A stretch of 6,725 nt of DNA from Glaciimonas sp. (GCA_014377145.1 JACMQE010000323.1:1-6725); one strand, 5' to 3'; shown: positions 1 to 6,463, counted from the first letter of the stretch. Program-made: numbers and translations. Notes: generated from the sequence alone by a model not told the origin.

Positions 1-260
1 ATTGGTCTGATCGCGGGTGAGTTTTTTAACAGTTTGACGAGCGCGGCACCGGCTTGCTGATTCGACTCACGACGAAAGCGAACAGCGGTCTGGGGAATAG
101 TTTCGACCATATCAAATACGGTATCGCCTTCTTGATCGCGTAAGACGTCGCCCAGAAGTCGTCCCAGCAAGCGGATATCTTCTTTTAACGGCGTATCTTT
201 ATTCGTAACAGAACTCTTTGTACGATTGGATGGTGTGGATGGGATTGGTTGCTTTGTCAT
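1..260 (-). CDS. ppc: Phosphoenolpyruvate carboxylase, N-terminal fragment (runs off the window; apparent frameshift)
   Basis: The enzyme carboxylates phosphoenolpyruvate with bicarbonate to oxaloacetate in the cytoplasm, refilling the TCA cycle. Reading leftward from the ATG at 260, the peptide has a polar leader (residues 1-22). The conserved PEPC start follows, with [19 protein letters not shown] at about 28-46 and the [18 protein letters not shown] stretch at about 48-65. I recognise this as the first helical region of bacterial PEPC. In the annotated frame the last residues (NSPAIRP) do not look like the family. The -1 frame from base 21 gives LTRDQTN, which fits the usual continuation. 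The start has no good Shine-Dalgarno sequence, but no alternative start was seen just upstream. The rest of the roughly 900-residue family protein is outside the window. Identity is confident; whether the gene is intact is not. Confidence 0.85.
   Translation of the reverse strand, partial: MTKQPIPSTPSNRTKSSVTNKDTPLKEDIRLLGRLLGDVLRDQEGDTVFDMVETIPQTAVRFRRESNQQAGAALVKLLKNSPAIRP
21..27 (-). other. A AAA AAC slippery heptamer or homopolymer indel within ppc
   Basis: On the minus strand the codons TTA AAA AAC (bases 29-21) contain the heptamer A AAA AAC in the zero-frame register known for -1 ribosomal slippage. Immediately after it, the -1 frame encodes the family-like LTRDQTN while the zero frame does not. 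A single A missing from a run of seven would give the same picture. The heptamer and the frame relationship are seen directly. The cause (sequencing error, real mutation or recoding) is not decided by the sequence. Confidence 0.6.
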
Positions 261-298
261 GGGAAACGTGCGGTCTGCTTTTCTGAATAAAAGATGAA

Positions 299-334
299 GG
301 TTGGCCGACGATGGTTTGCCGGCTGGAGGACAAC
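299..334 (-). repeat. Imperfect inverted repeat in the ppc upstream region
   Basis: GGTTGGCC (299-306) is complementary to GGACAACC (327-334) at 7 of 8 positions. The loop between them contains the palindrome GCCGGC (318-323). It would lie in the ppc 5' leader if ppc transcription begins upstream of 334 on the minus strand. No T-run or known riboswitch pattern accompanies it, so it may be fortuitous. Confidence 0.25.
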
Positions 335-460
335 CAATGACTGATTAAATGCCAGATTATTACCAACTTAAATACTGACTAAAATATTCAATCAAATTAC
401 AGTAACACGGGCAGTACAAAAATTACCTTTGTAAATACGCAAGTTTAAACAAAGATAACA

Positions 461-479
461 GCGCTGAAATGACCAGCGC
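461..479. repeat. Perfect 6-bp dyad GCGCTG-N7-CAGCGC, candidate operator
   Basis: GCGCTG (461-466) and CAGCGC (474-479) are exact inverted copies separated by seven bases. The dyad lies about 35-50 bases upstream of the TGCTAGAAT element, roughly where an activator or repressor of hemC could bind. No T-run follows on either strand, so it is unlikely to be a terminator. The symmetry is seen directly; the regulatory role is inference. Confidence 0.35.
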
Positions 480-513
480 ATACCATTTTGAATCAGATAT
501 GAAGATTGACGCA

Positions 514-522
514 TGCTAGAAT
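514..522 (+). promoter_or_regulatory. Candidate extended -10 promoter element for the hem operon
   Basis: TGCTAGAAT fits the TGn-TATAAT extended -10 pattern with five of six matches in the hexamer. There is no good -35 at 16-18 bases, which extended -10 promoters can tolerate. A start near 529 would give a leader of about 78 bases before the hemC ATG. Assignment is by pattern only. Confidence 0.4.
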
Positions 523-552
523 TTGGCCTGAATCGCAACTGCCCTGAAAGCG

Positions 553-585
553 TTTACAGCCAGATTTGGGCTGCATTGATAAAAT
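553..585 (+). promoter_or_regulatory. Second candidate promoter close to the hemC start
   Basis: TGATAAAAT (577-585) fits an extended -10 element. TTTACA (553-558) resembles a -35 but sits 21 bases upstream, longer than ideal. Transcription from here would begin near 592 and leave only about 15 leader bases before ATG 607, cutting into the ribosome-binding site. It is weaker as a proposal than the 514-522 element for that reason. Confidence 0.25.
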
Positions 586-606
586 TTGAAAGAGCCTGTG
601 TCCACA

Positions 607-1539
607 ATGCTTCCTCCCTCCAAGTTAGTAATTGCATCGCGCGAAAGTCGGCTAGCCATGTGGCAGGCCGAACACGTGCGCGCGAGACTAGCTGAATTAT
701 ATCCTCAGTGTGTAATAGAAATTCTTGGTATGACTACGCGTGGTGATCAAATTCTTGACCGTACGTTGTCTAAGGTTGGCGGCAAGGGATTGTTTGTGAA
801 GGAATTAGAGGTGGCAATGGCTGAAGGTCGGGCCGATCTGGCGGTACATTCGTTGAAGGATATGCCGATGGAATTGCTGCCAGGTTTTGCATTGGCAGCG
901 GTGTTGGAGCGGGAAGATCCACGGGATGCATTCGTTTCAAATGATTACGCATCTCTGGCAACGCTGCCCAATGGGGCGATTGTCGGAACTAGCAGTTTGC
1001 GGCGTCAGGCAATGATTGCAGCACGTTTTCCGCAATTGGGGATCAAGCCGCTTCGGGGTAATCTGGATACGCGACTGGGCAAGCTGGATCGGGGCGAGTA
1101 TGCCGCGATTATTCTGGCTGCGGCAGGTTTGAAGCGGCTTGGCCTTGCTCAGCGAATTAAAGCCTTTATCGAACCTGAGCAAAGTTTGCCAGCGCCGGGG
1201 CAGGGCGCGATAGCGATTGAAATTTGTGAAAGTCGTCTTGACCTATGCCAGGCACTAGGACCTCTCAATCATTTGCCAACATTGCAAGTAGTCACCGCTG
1301 AGCGGACACTTTCGCGTATCTTTGGCGGTAGTTGTCAAATTCCTCTTGCGGCATTTGCCACGATTGAGGGTGTCAGTATGCGTTTGCGGGCAGTGATCGG
1401 CACGCCGAATGGTCTGTGGACGGCGGCCGCTGACATTAGCGGCGCGGCAGATGCGCCAGAAGCGTTGGGCCGGCAGATCGTCGCAGCATTGGAGTGCCAA
1501 GATGCAGCTGCGATTCTGGCGGCATGTAAAGAGATTTAA
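607..1539 (+). CDS. hemC: Hydroxymethylbilane synthase (porphobilinogen deaminase)
   Basis: This cytoplasmic enzyme joins four porphobilinogen molecules into hydroxymethylbilane, the third common step of tetrapyrrole synthesis. The 310-residue product matches the usual family length (about 310). It opens with the [19 protein letters not shown] signature. VHSLKDMP carries the catalytic Asp at residue 85. TSSLRR (128-133) and RGNLDTRL (150-157) supply substrate and cofactor-binding arginines. PAPGQGA lies at 195-201, and FGGSCQIP places the dipyrromethane-cofactor cysteine at residue 243. I chose ATG 607 because GAAAGAG lies about 12 bases upstream. An in-frame TTG at 586 (7 residues more) has no ribosome-binding site, and a GTG at 598 is too close to the purine run. 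The gene leads the hem operon and is followed by hemD after 66 bases. Confidence 0.96.
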   Translation: MLPPSKLVIASRESRLAMWQAEHVRARLAELYPQCVIEILGMTTRGDQILDRTLSKVGGKGLFVKELEVAMAEGRADLAVHSLKDMPMELLPGFALAAVLEREDPRDAFVSNDYASLATLPNGAIVGTSSLRRQAMIAARFPQLGIKPLRGNLDTRLGKLDRGEYAAIILAAAGLKRLGLAQRIKAFIEPEQSLPAPGQGAIAIEICESRLDLCQALGPLNHLPTLQVVTAERTLSRIFGGSCQIPLAAFATIEGVSMRLRAVIGTPNGLWTAAADISGAADAPEALGRQIVAALECQDAAAILAACKEI

Positions 1540-1590
1540 TGAAGACGCTTATCTGAGAAATGTCGCGGATGTTTTACAACACTAGATAGT

Positions 1591-1595
1591 AGGAG
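1591..1595 (+). promoter_or_regulatory. Ribosome-binding site that fixes the hemD start
   Basis: AGGAG lies 10 bases before ATG 1606 but only one base before the in-frame GTG at 1597. Ribosomes positioned by this site could use the ATG but not the GTG, so the ATG is taken as the start. Confidence 0.7.
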
Positions 1596-1605
1596 CGTGA
1601 CCAGT

Positions 1606-2394
1606 ATGAGTCAGCGGCGACCGATTGTGATCACCCGGCCGCAAGCGCAAGCAGTTACGCTGGCGCAGCAGATTTCTGCCACGGGGGGAGAGCCAATTAT
1701 TTTTCCCTTGTTGGAAATAGTGCCACTTCCCGATACCGCTGCGTTGGAAATAACGCTGGCGCATCTTGGGGGTTATGCGTTAGTGGTATTTGTTAGTCCG
1801 AATGCGATTGATGCTGCCTTTAAGCACATTCTGCATTGGCCTTCGCAGGTGGCAATCGGTATTGTTGGTGAAGGCAGTCGCGTAGCCTTGGCCCGACACC
1901 GTGTGACCGCGCAAAATGCTATTATTTATGGTCCCCCGGACGTTACCAGAACCGATTCTGAGGGATTGTTGCAAGCCTTGGACTTGAGTGGGCTAAGCGG
2001 TCGGCGCGTATTAATTGTGCGTGGAGACAGTGGGCGGGAACTATTGGCCGATAGCTTGCGCACGGCTGGCATAGAGGTAGTACTACTGTCAGCCTATCAA
2101 CGCCGCGCTCCCATCATGACTCCAGCCCTTACGCGCCAATTACAGCAATTACTGATCAGCGAAAATGACTGGTTCGTGACTAGTTCGGAAGCGTTAAGAA
2201 TATTGATGCAGATGGTGCAGAATCTCGAAAATACAGCAGGAAATACAGGTAATGTTACAAAAATACAACATAAAAAGTTGTTGGTTCCACATATCCGTAT
2301 TTTCGAGACCGCGCGAGCGCTTGGATTTAATGCGATAACCCTGACAGGCCCAGGAGACGAACGACTGCTCCACGCGTTACAATCTCAGTCATGA
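1606..2394 (+). CDS. hemD: Uroporphyrinogen-III synthase
   Basis: HemD inverts ring D and closes hydroxymethylbilane into uroporphyrinogen III, the branch point for heme, siroheme and cobalamin. The 262-residue product shows the poorly conserved but recognisable family pattern. It has ITRP near the start (9-12), FVSPNAI (62-68), a VGEGSR turn (87-92), VLIVRGDSGRELLADSLR (135-152), WFVTSSEALR (189-198), VPHIRIFETARALGF (227-241) and TGPGDERLL (247-255). These fit the two-lobed HemD fold. Between the last two blocks, residues about 202-224 form a polar, A+T-rich insert with short DNA repeats. The stop overlaps the hemX start by four bases (ATGA), implying translational coupling. Weak sequence conservation is normal for this family, but context makes the call firm. 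Confidence 0.93.
   Translation: MSQRRPIVITRPQAQAVTLAQQISATGGEPIIFPLLEIVPLPDTAALEITLAHLGGYALVVFVSPNAIDAAFKHILHWPSQVAIGIVGEGSRVALARHRVTAQNAIIYGPPDVTRTDSEGLLQALDLSGLSGRRVLIVRGDSGRELLADSLRTAGIEVVLLSAYQRRAPIMTPALTRQLQQLLISENDWFVTSSEALRILMQMVQNLENTAGNTGNVTKIQHKKLLVPHIRIFETARALGFNAITLTGPGDERLLHALQSQS
2228..2268 (+). repeat. Three near-copies of AAATACAG inside hemD
   Basis: AAATACAG occurs at 2228-2235 and 2241-2248, and AAATACAA at 2261-2268. They lie within a locally A+T-rich stretch encoding Asn/Thr/Gly-rich residues about 208-221 of HemD. The pattern looks like a short repeat expansion tolerated in a surface loop. Confidence 0.5.
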
Positions 2395-3623
2395 ACGAAC
2401 CGCAATCTACTCCAGAATCGCACCATTTAGCTGGTCCTACAGTTAATGCGGTACCGCCGCAGGCGCCTATGTTGCAGCCATACGCGTTAAATAACGGCAA
2501 AAGTGCTAGGAATCAATTTCGCACAGTTTATTTGCTGTTGTTATTATTGTCAGCGTTGCTGTGCGCACTGTGGTTGAACTCACATAATGAGAATATTAAG
2601 CTGCGTACTGAGATGGCGCGGCGCCTGCAAGTTGGGGATAGCACAAACAACGATACTAAAGCTGCGGTGAAAACGGTGCAAGAGGGCACCAAAGAGCTAC
2701 AAGCCAAGGTTGCTGTGCTAGAAAATAAGCAAGTGGAATCCCAAGGTCAGCAGTTGGCGTTAGCGCAGTTGTATCAGGATTTGTCTAAAAATGGCGATGA
2801 CTGGGCGCTCTCTGAGGTCGAAGATGTCTTGTCTACGGCTAGCCAACAACTACAACTGGCAGGTAATGTTTCCGGAGCGCTGATTGCATTGGAAAATGCC
2901 GACAAGAATCTGGCGTGTTCTGATAAGCCGCAATTTGTCGTCATTCGCAGCGCCATTGCGCACGATATAGATCGACTCAAAGCATTCCCTACCTTGGATA
3001 CGACCGGTATTGCAATGCGTCTGGATAGTTTGATTAGGCAGATCGACAGCATGCCCCTGCTGTCCGATGCAGCACCGGTGACGCTTGCCAGTCAATCCGC
3101 TAGTCAGCCCAATAATCAACCGACTAATAAAGCATCGTCAGCTATTGTACCAAAAACGTCCAAAGCCAGCTTGGGCAAGTTGTCCAGTCCGACACCGACC
3201 CGGACGGAGCGCAGCGTAACGATCAATGGCCGCATCAGCACTGATTGGGTTGGCTTTATCAGCGATACCTGGAAAAGTTGGACCGCTGAAATGTGGACCG
3301 AAGTAAGTCAGTTGATCCGTGTACGTACGGTCACTACGCCAGATGCATTGTTGCTTTCGCCGACGCAGGCCTACTATGTCCGTGAAAACTTGAAACTGCG
3401 ATTGCTCAACGCGCGACTGGGTTTGTTGTCGCACAATGAATCGGCGTTCCGCAACGATCTGATCGCAGCACAGGAAACTATTGTCAAATATTTCGATACG
3501 CGTGCTAGGCAGACGCAAACCGCACAGGCGCTCCTGAAGCAAGTGCAAGGCAACAATTTGTCGATCAATATGCCAAAGTTAGATAGTCTGGCTGCGATCC
3601 GTACCTACAAAAACAAGCGATAA
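2391..3623 (+). CDS. hemX: HemX-family inner-membrane protein (often labelled uroporphyrinogen-III C-methyltransferase)
   Basis: The 410-residue protein has a Pro/Gln-rich cytoplasmic tail (1-44), one membrane segment (about 45-62, mostly Leu) and a heptad-like coiled coil (about 66-125). The conserved HemX body follows. It includes VEDVLSTASQQLQLAGNVSG (143-162), with VRENLKLRLLNARLGLLSHN (330-349) in the C-terminal part. A Ser/Pro/Thr/Lys-rich linker (about 232-275) divides the two halves. I see no SAM-binding glycine motif or other methyltransferase hallmark, so the common methyltransferase label is probably wrong. The biochemical role is not established; position in the operon suggests a link to tetrapyrrole synthesis, perhaps as a membrane scaffold. 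The start overlaps the hemD stop and lacks its own strong ribosome-binding site, so translation is likely coupled. The next gene, hemY, begins four bases after its stop. Confidence 0.9.
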   Translation: MNEPQSTPESHHLAGPTVNAVPPQAPMLQPYALNNGKSARNQFRTVYLLLLLLSALLCALWLNSHNENIKLRTEMARRLQVGDSTNNDTKAAVKTVQEGTKELQAKVAVLENKQVESQGQQLALAQLYQDLSKNGDDWALSEVEDVLSTASQQLQLAGNVSGALIALENADKNLACSDKPQFVVIRSAIAHDIDRLKAFPTLDTTGIAMRLDSLIRQIDSMPLLSDAAPVTLASQSASQPNNQPTNKASSAIVPKTSKASLGKLSSPTPTRTERSVTINGRISTDWVGFISDTWKSWTAEMWTEVSQLIRVRTVTTPDALLLSPTQAYYVRENLKLRLLNARLGLLSHNESAFRNDLIAAQETIVKYFDTRARQTQTAQALLKQVQGNNLSINMPKLDSLAAIRTYKNKR

Positions 3624-3627
3624 GTCT

Positions 3628-4824
3628 ATGCGATTTTTTCTTTGGCTGATTGCCCTGTTTGCTACTGCCATCGGTCTGGCAGTCCTGACGCGCTATAACG
3701 CAGGTAACGTGGTCTTGTTTTATCCACCTTATCGGATCGACCTCTCACTGAATTTCTTCTTTCTATTGACTGGAGTATTTTTTCTCGCTTTGTATATATT
3801 AATCAGAGCGATTCGAACCACCCAGAAATTGCCGAATACAGTGATTTCCTATCGTCGCCAAAAACGCGAAGAAAAATCTAATAAGGCCCTCCGTGATTCA
3901 CTCAAATCATTTTTTGAGGGGCGTTTTGGTCAATCGGAAAAAGCTGCCACGCGTGCGGCGGAACTGAATGAAAATCTGGGTGTTGCCGCGTTGATCGCCG
4001 CTCGTGCTGCCCATCGCATGGGTCAATATGATCGTCGCGATATCTGGCTATCTAGCATCGAAGACAAAGAAGCTATGAAGACCGCTCGCTTGATGACGGC
4101 GCTGGATTTGCTAGTCGACGAGCATAAACCGCACGCAGCGTTGGCGGTTGTGGATGCTTTGAATGCAGGTGGTATACGGCATATCCAAGCGTTGCGTATA
4201 GCATTAAAAGCCAACCAGCAAGCCAAGAACTGGCCTGAAGTGCTGCGTTTGGCTAAGACTTTGGACAAACATAATGCATTAAATGCTGCTCTGTCTAGTC
4301 ACCTGTGCGAGATGGCCTATGACGCTTTGCTGTCCGATACTTCGCATGATGTAGAGTCACTCCAGCGTTTGTGGCTGACAATTTCCGCTGAAGATCGCCT
4401 CAAGCCTTTCATTATTATTCGTGCTGCGCATGCTTTTAATCAGCATCATATGCAGGATGAAGCCCGTAAAATGGTGGAGAAGGCGCTCGCCGTCGAGTGG
4501 GACGTGCGATTGATGCGCGTGTACCGTGATTCTGTGGCAGATGAGGGCACGCCAGCCTTGCGTGCGCAAATTGAGCATTGTGAGGCGTGGGTCGCTAAAG
4601 AGTCACAGGATGCCGAGTTAGCGCTCACCCTTGGGACTTTTTGTCTAAAGCAAAAGTTGTGGGGGAAGGCACAGCGCCACTTGCAGCAAGCGTTATTGGA
4701 AGCAACCGAAGCCCGTACTATACGCGAGGCGCACCTAAAGCTAGCGCAGTTGCACCAAGGATTGGAGCATACGGAGCAAGCTTCAGAGCACTATCGGCAA
4801 TGTGCACTAGCGACGATGCTGTAA
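3628..4824 (+). CDS. hemY: HemY-family inner-membrane protein with TPR-like helices
   Basis: The 398-residue product has two N-terminal membrane segments (about 4-20 and 41-60). Between them is the conserved periplasmic-side stretch NAGNVVLFYPPYRIDLSLN, typical of the HemY N-terminal domain. After a basic region (RRQKREEKSNK) the rest is amphipathic helices with an Ala/Leu spacing like tetratricopeptide repeats. The clearest are at 96-132 (FEGRFGQSEKAATRAAEL) and about 328-395 (LTLGTFCLKQKLWGKAQRHL and following). The family is named for its operon. It is not the protoporphyrinogen oxidase also called HemY in Bacillus, and no FAD-binding motif is present. A role in protein interactions at the membrane is inferred. 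It is the last gene of the hem operon, four bases after hemX. Confidence 0.92.
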   Translation: MRFFLWLIALFATAIGLAVLTRYNAGNVVLFYPPYRIDLSLNFFFLLTGVFFLALYILIRAIRTTQKLPNTVISYRRQKREEKSNKALRDSLKSFFEGRFGQSEKAATRAAELNENLGVAALIAARAAHRMGQYDRRDIWLSSIEDKEAMKTARLMTALDLLVDEHKPHAALAVVDALNAGGIRHIQALRIALKANQQAKNWPEVLRLAKTLDKHNALNAALSSHLCEMAYDALLSDTSHDVESLQRLWLTISAEDRLKPFIIIRAAHAFNQHHMQDEARKMVEKALAVEWDVRLMRVYRDSVADEGTPALRAQIEHCEAWVAKESQDAELALTLGTFCLKQKLWGKAQRHLQQALLEATEARTIREAHLKLAQLHQGLEHTEQASEHYRQCALATML

Positions 4825-4834
4825 TGCAATAAAT

Positions 4835-4879
4835 CGGCATCGGGAAATAATATTAATTTAATAGTTATTGTCGATGCCG
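4835..4879 (+). terminator. Long hairpin after hemY, possible operon end signal
   Basis: CGGCATCG (4835-4842) pairs perfectly with CGATGCCG (4872-4879). Inside it, AATAA-type and TATTA-type arms continue the pairing (4846-4855 with 4859-4869, one bulged G at 4864) up to a three-base loop. The stem totals about 18 pairs plus one G-U. It begins 11 bases after the hemY stop. No T-run follows, so it does not satisfy the intrinsic terminator pattern. It could instead protect the mRNA 3' end or act with Rho. Confidence 0.45.
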
Positions 4880-5037
4880 TTGGTGAAATTATTGTTTGAA
4901 ATAGCTAAAAATATTGACACGAAAGCAATCAGTATCGCTTTTGTCCGCCATTCAATCTTCCATAGAGCCCACCATTTAAAGCAATGGGGGGACCCCGCTC
5001 ATTTACCCGGTCGCTTATACTGATGATCCGTCATATT

Positions 5038-5046
5038 AGGAAAGAG
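5038..5046 (+). promoter_or_regulatory. Ribosome-binding site supporting a TTG start
   Basis: AGGAAAGAG ends five bases before TTG 5052, a good spacing. An ATG at 5047 is in another frame and stops after two codons, so it cannot start the protein. Confidence 0.65.
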
Positions 5047-5051
5047 ATGCA

Positions 5052-6356
5052 TTGAATAACCTGTTATTGGTCATTGCTGCGTTATTTTTGGTTGCACTCA
5101 ATGGCTTTTTTGTTGCTGCTGAATTCAGCTTAGTTAAATTACGTCAAACACGCATTCGCACCATCGTCAAAACACAAGGCATTCGCGGACGGATTCTTGC
5201 CGTCGTGCATCGCCAGTTGGATATATATTTATCAGCTTGTCAGCTCGGCATTACGCTGGCATCGTTAGGCTTGGGTTGGATCGGTGAACCCGCCTTTGCC
5301 GGACTGTTGGAGCCGGTGTTCGGTTGGCTTGGGATTACATCTCCTGAATTGATACACAGTGTCTCGTTTTTCTTTGCTTTTTTCGTTATCTCTTTTTTAC
5401 ACATTGTGGTCGGAGAACTGGCCCCTAAGACTGTGGCAATTCGCAATCCGGAAGTAATCGGTATGTGGAGTGCGTTGCCGCTGTATGGCTTCTACTGGAT
5501 GATGTATCCGGCAATATGGTTGTTGAATGCAAGTGCCAATTCGCTATTGAAAATTTTTGGCTTAGCCCAAGATCAGGGTCACGATACCCAATATTCTGCC
5601 GATGAGTTAAAACTCATCTTACGCAGCAGTCGCTCCAGCGAAAAATTTACTCCTGATGAGTGGAATGTGTTGGCTCAAACATTGGACTTTAGTGAACTTG
5701 AAGTGTCAGATTTGATGCGGCCTATCAATGAAGTCGCTGCATTGCATGCTAATTTGAGCCTGGATGATAACTTGCAAATCATTTATCGCCATCGCTTTAG
5801 TCGTTATCCCTATTTTGATATCGACGGCGTCACCGTTCTGGGTGTTGTCCATATGAAGGATTTGTTTTTTGCACAGCAAGAGGGAAAATCAATCACCAGG
5901 ATGCAAGATTATCTGCGTCCGGTTCAGTATATTGCTTCCCGTATGTCCGCATTGGCGTTATTTCGCCTATTGCGCAGCGGTGCGCCGCACTTTGCCATTA
6001 TCGGTAAAAAGGGATTGGTGCCACGTGGTTTTATTACACTCGATAACCTGCTTGGTGCGCTGGTAGGTGAAATTCGGGATGAATTTCGCCTCAATGAAAA
6101 TGATTGGACCCGCCTTGAGGATGGGACTTTGGTTGGCAAAGGTAGCTTGCCGATTTTTTCGTTGAAGCGGATTCTTGGTGGAGATATCGAAGAACTAGAC
6201 GATGTTGATTCGATTGGCGGCCTGATTATGGCTAAGCTAGGTAATTTGCCGCAAGAGGGCCAAAAAGTCGGTTTCGACGGCATTGTTATTGTGGTCAAAA
6301 AGATGAACGGACCGCGTATCGTTCTCGTCAAGGTGTATCCTGCGGGCAGCCTATAA
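5052..6356 (+). CDS. CNNM/DUF21-CBS-CorC_HlyC membrane protein (hemolysin-family; probable cation transporter or efflux factor)
   Basis: The 434-residue protein has the full three-part architecture. The DUF21/CNNM membrane domain (about 1-175) has segments near 3-25, 60-78, 103-123 and 136-160. It carries LNGFFVAAEFSLVKLR (16-31), SACQLGITLASLGLGWIGEP (61-80) and GELAPKT (121-127). A CBS pair (about 215-340) opens at VSDLMRPI (218-225) and ends near GFITLDNLLGALVGEIRDE (326-344). A C-terminal CorC_HlyC domain (about 350-432) follows. Relatives (CNNM/CorB/CorC and MpfA types) are linked to Mg2+ and Co2+ transport or efflux, with the CBS pair sensing nucleotide. The 'hemolysin' label is historical. 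The substrate here cannot be read from the sequence. TTG 5052 is preferred because it follows a strong purine-rich site and gives the normal family N-terminus. It appears to be monocistronic, between a hairpin and an intrinsic terminator. Confidence 0.92.
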   Translation: MNNLLLVIAALFLVALNGFFVAAEFSLVKLRQTRIRTIVKTQGIRGRILAVVHRQLDIYLSACQLGITLASLGLGWIGEPAFAGLLEPVFGWLGITSPELIHSVSFFFAFFVISFLHIVVGELAPKTVAIRNPEVIGMWSALPLYGFYWMMYPAIWLLNASANSLLKIFGLAQDQGHDTQYSADELKLILRSSRSSEKFTPDEWNVLAQTLDFSELEVSDLMRPINEVAALHANLSLDDNLQIIYRHRFSRYPYFDIDGVTVLGVVHMKDLFFAQQEGKSITRMQDYLRPVQYIASRMSALALFRLLRSGAPHFAIIGKKGLVPRGFITLDNLLGALVGEIRDEFRLNENDWTRLEDGTLVGKGSLPIFSLKRILGGDIEELDDVDSIGGLIMAKLGNLPQEGQKVGFDGIVIVVKKMNGPRIVLVKVYPAGSL

Positions 6357-6439
6357 AGCCACCCCTAAGCCACACAGAGAATAGTATTTTACTAATGTTT
6401 ATTATTAAACTGAACTAGTTTGTCACCCAATTTTTAATC

Positions 6440-6463
6440 ATAGCGGCTCCAGCCGCTATTTTT
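6440..6463 (+). terminator. Intrinsic terminator of the CNNM-family gene
   Basis: ATAGCGGC (6440-6447) and GCCGCTAT (6452-6459) form a perfect 8-bp G+C-rich stem around a TCCA loop. A T-run (6459-6463) follows at once. It lies about 84 bases after the stop codon at 6356. The T-run is only on the plus-strand side, so it serves rightward transcription. Confidence 0.88.

Larger units (their letters stand above)
261..606. promoter_or_regulatory. Divergent ppc/hemC intergenic region
   Basis: This A+T-rich spacer separates two outward-facing genes, so it must carry the start signals for both. For hemC I see an extended -10 element at 514-522 and a second one at 577-585. For ppc (minus strand) there are only loose matches, such as TTGATT at 394-389 followed 17 bases on by TTTAAG. 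There is one clean dyad at 461-479. No ORF in the spacer looks real, and no RNA gene was recognised. Confidence 0.6.
4825..5051 (+). promoter_or_regulatory. hemY to CNNM-gene spacer
   Basis: After the hairpin this stretch holds an exact TTGACA (4914-4919) without a matching -10 at proper distance. It also has a small imperfect hairpin (4968-4991) and a good -10, TATACT (5016-5021), with a poor -35. A start from TATACT would fall near 5028 and give a leader of about 24 bases. No ORF or RNA gene is supported here. The signals suggest a separate promoter for the downstream gene. Confidence 0.4.

Noticed and set aside
506..511. TTGACG as a -35 box for hemC
   Set aside because: No acceptable -10 hexamer lies 15-19 bases downstream; the nearby TAGAAT is only five bases away.
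586..606. TTG at 586 as the hemC start
   Set aside because: It would add seven residues outside the family N-terminus and has no ribosome-binding site; ATG 607 has GAAAGAG upstream.
513..695. 60-codon plus-strand ORF overlapping the hemC start
   Set aside because: It lies in another frame across the promoter region and the first part of hemC, has no ribosome-binding site and no family-like sequence; it is a shadow.
1539..1556. Five-codon ORF (M-K-T-L-I) starting on the hemC stop in a TAATG overlap
   Set aside because: No ribosome-binding site of its own and no known leader peptide at this position; likely chance.
3138..3548. 136-codon ORF antisense to hemX
   Set aside because: It lies entirely opposite a well-supported gene, its peptide shows no recognisable pattern, and no promoter or ribosome-binding site was seen.
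4914..4919. Perfect TTGACA as a promoter for the CNNM-family gene
   Set aside because: The expected -10 position reads GCTTTT, and the nearest TATCGC is only 13 bases away, so the promoter is incomplete.
4929..5023. Inverted pair TCAGTAT (4929-4935) and ATACTGA (5017-5023)
   Set aside because: Seven bases across roughly 90 bases is within chance, and the right arm overlaps the -10 candidate, which explains it.
5924..6331. 135-codon ORF antisense to the CNNM-family gene
   Set aside because: The Ser/Pro/Arg-rich peptide is typical of antisense reading through a coding region; the plus-strand CorC_HlyC domain explains the sequence.
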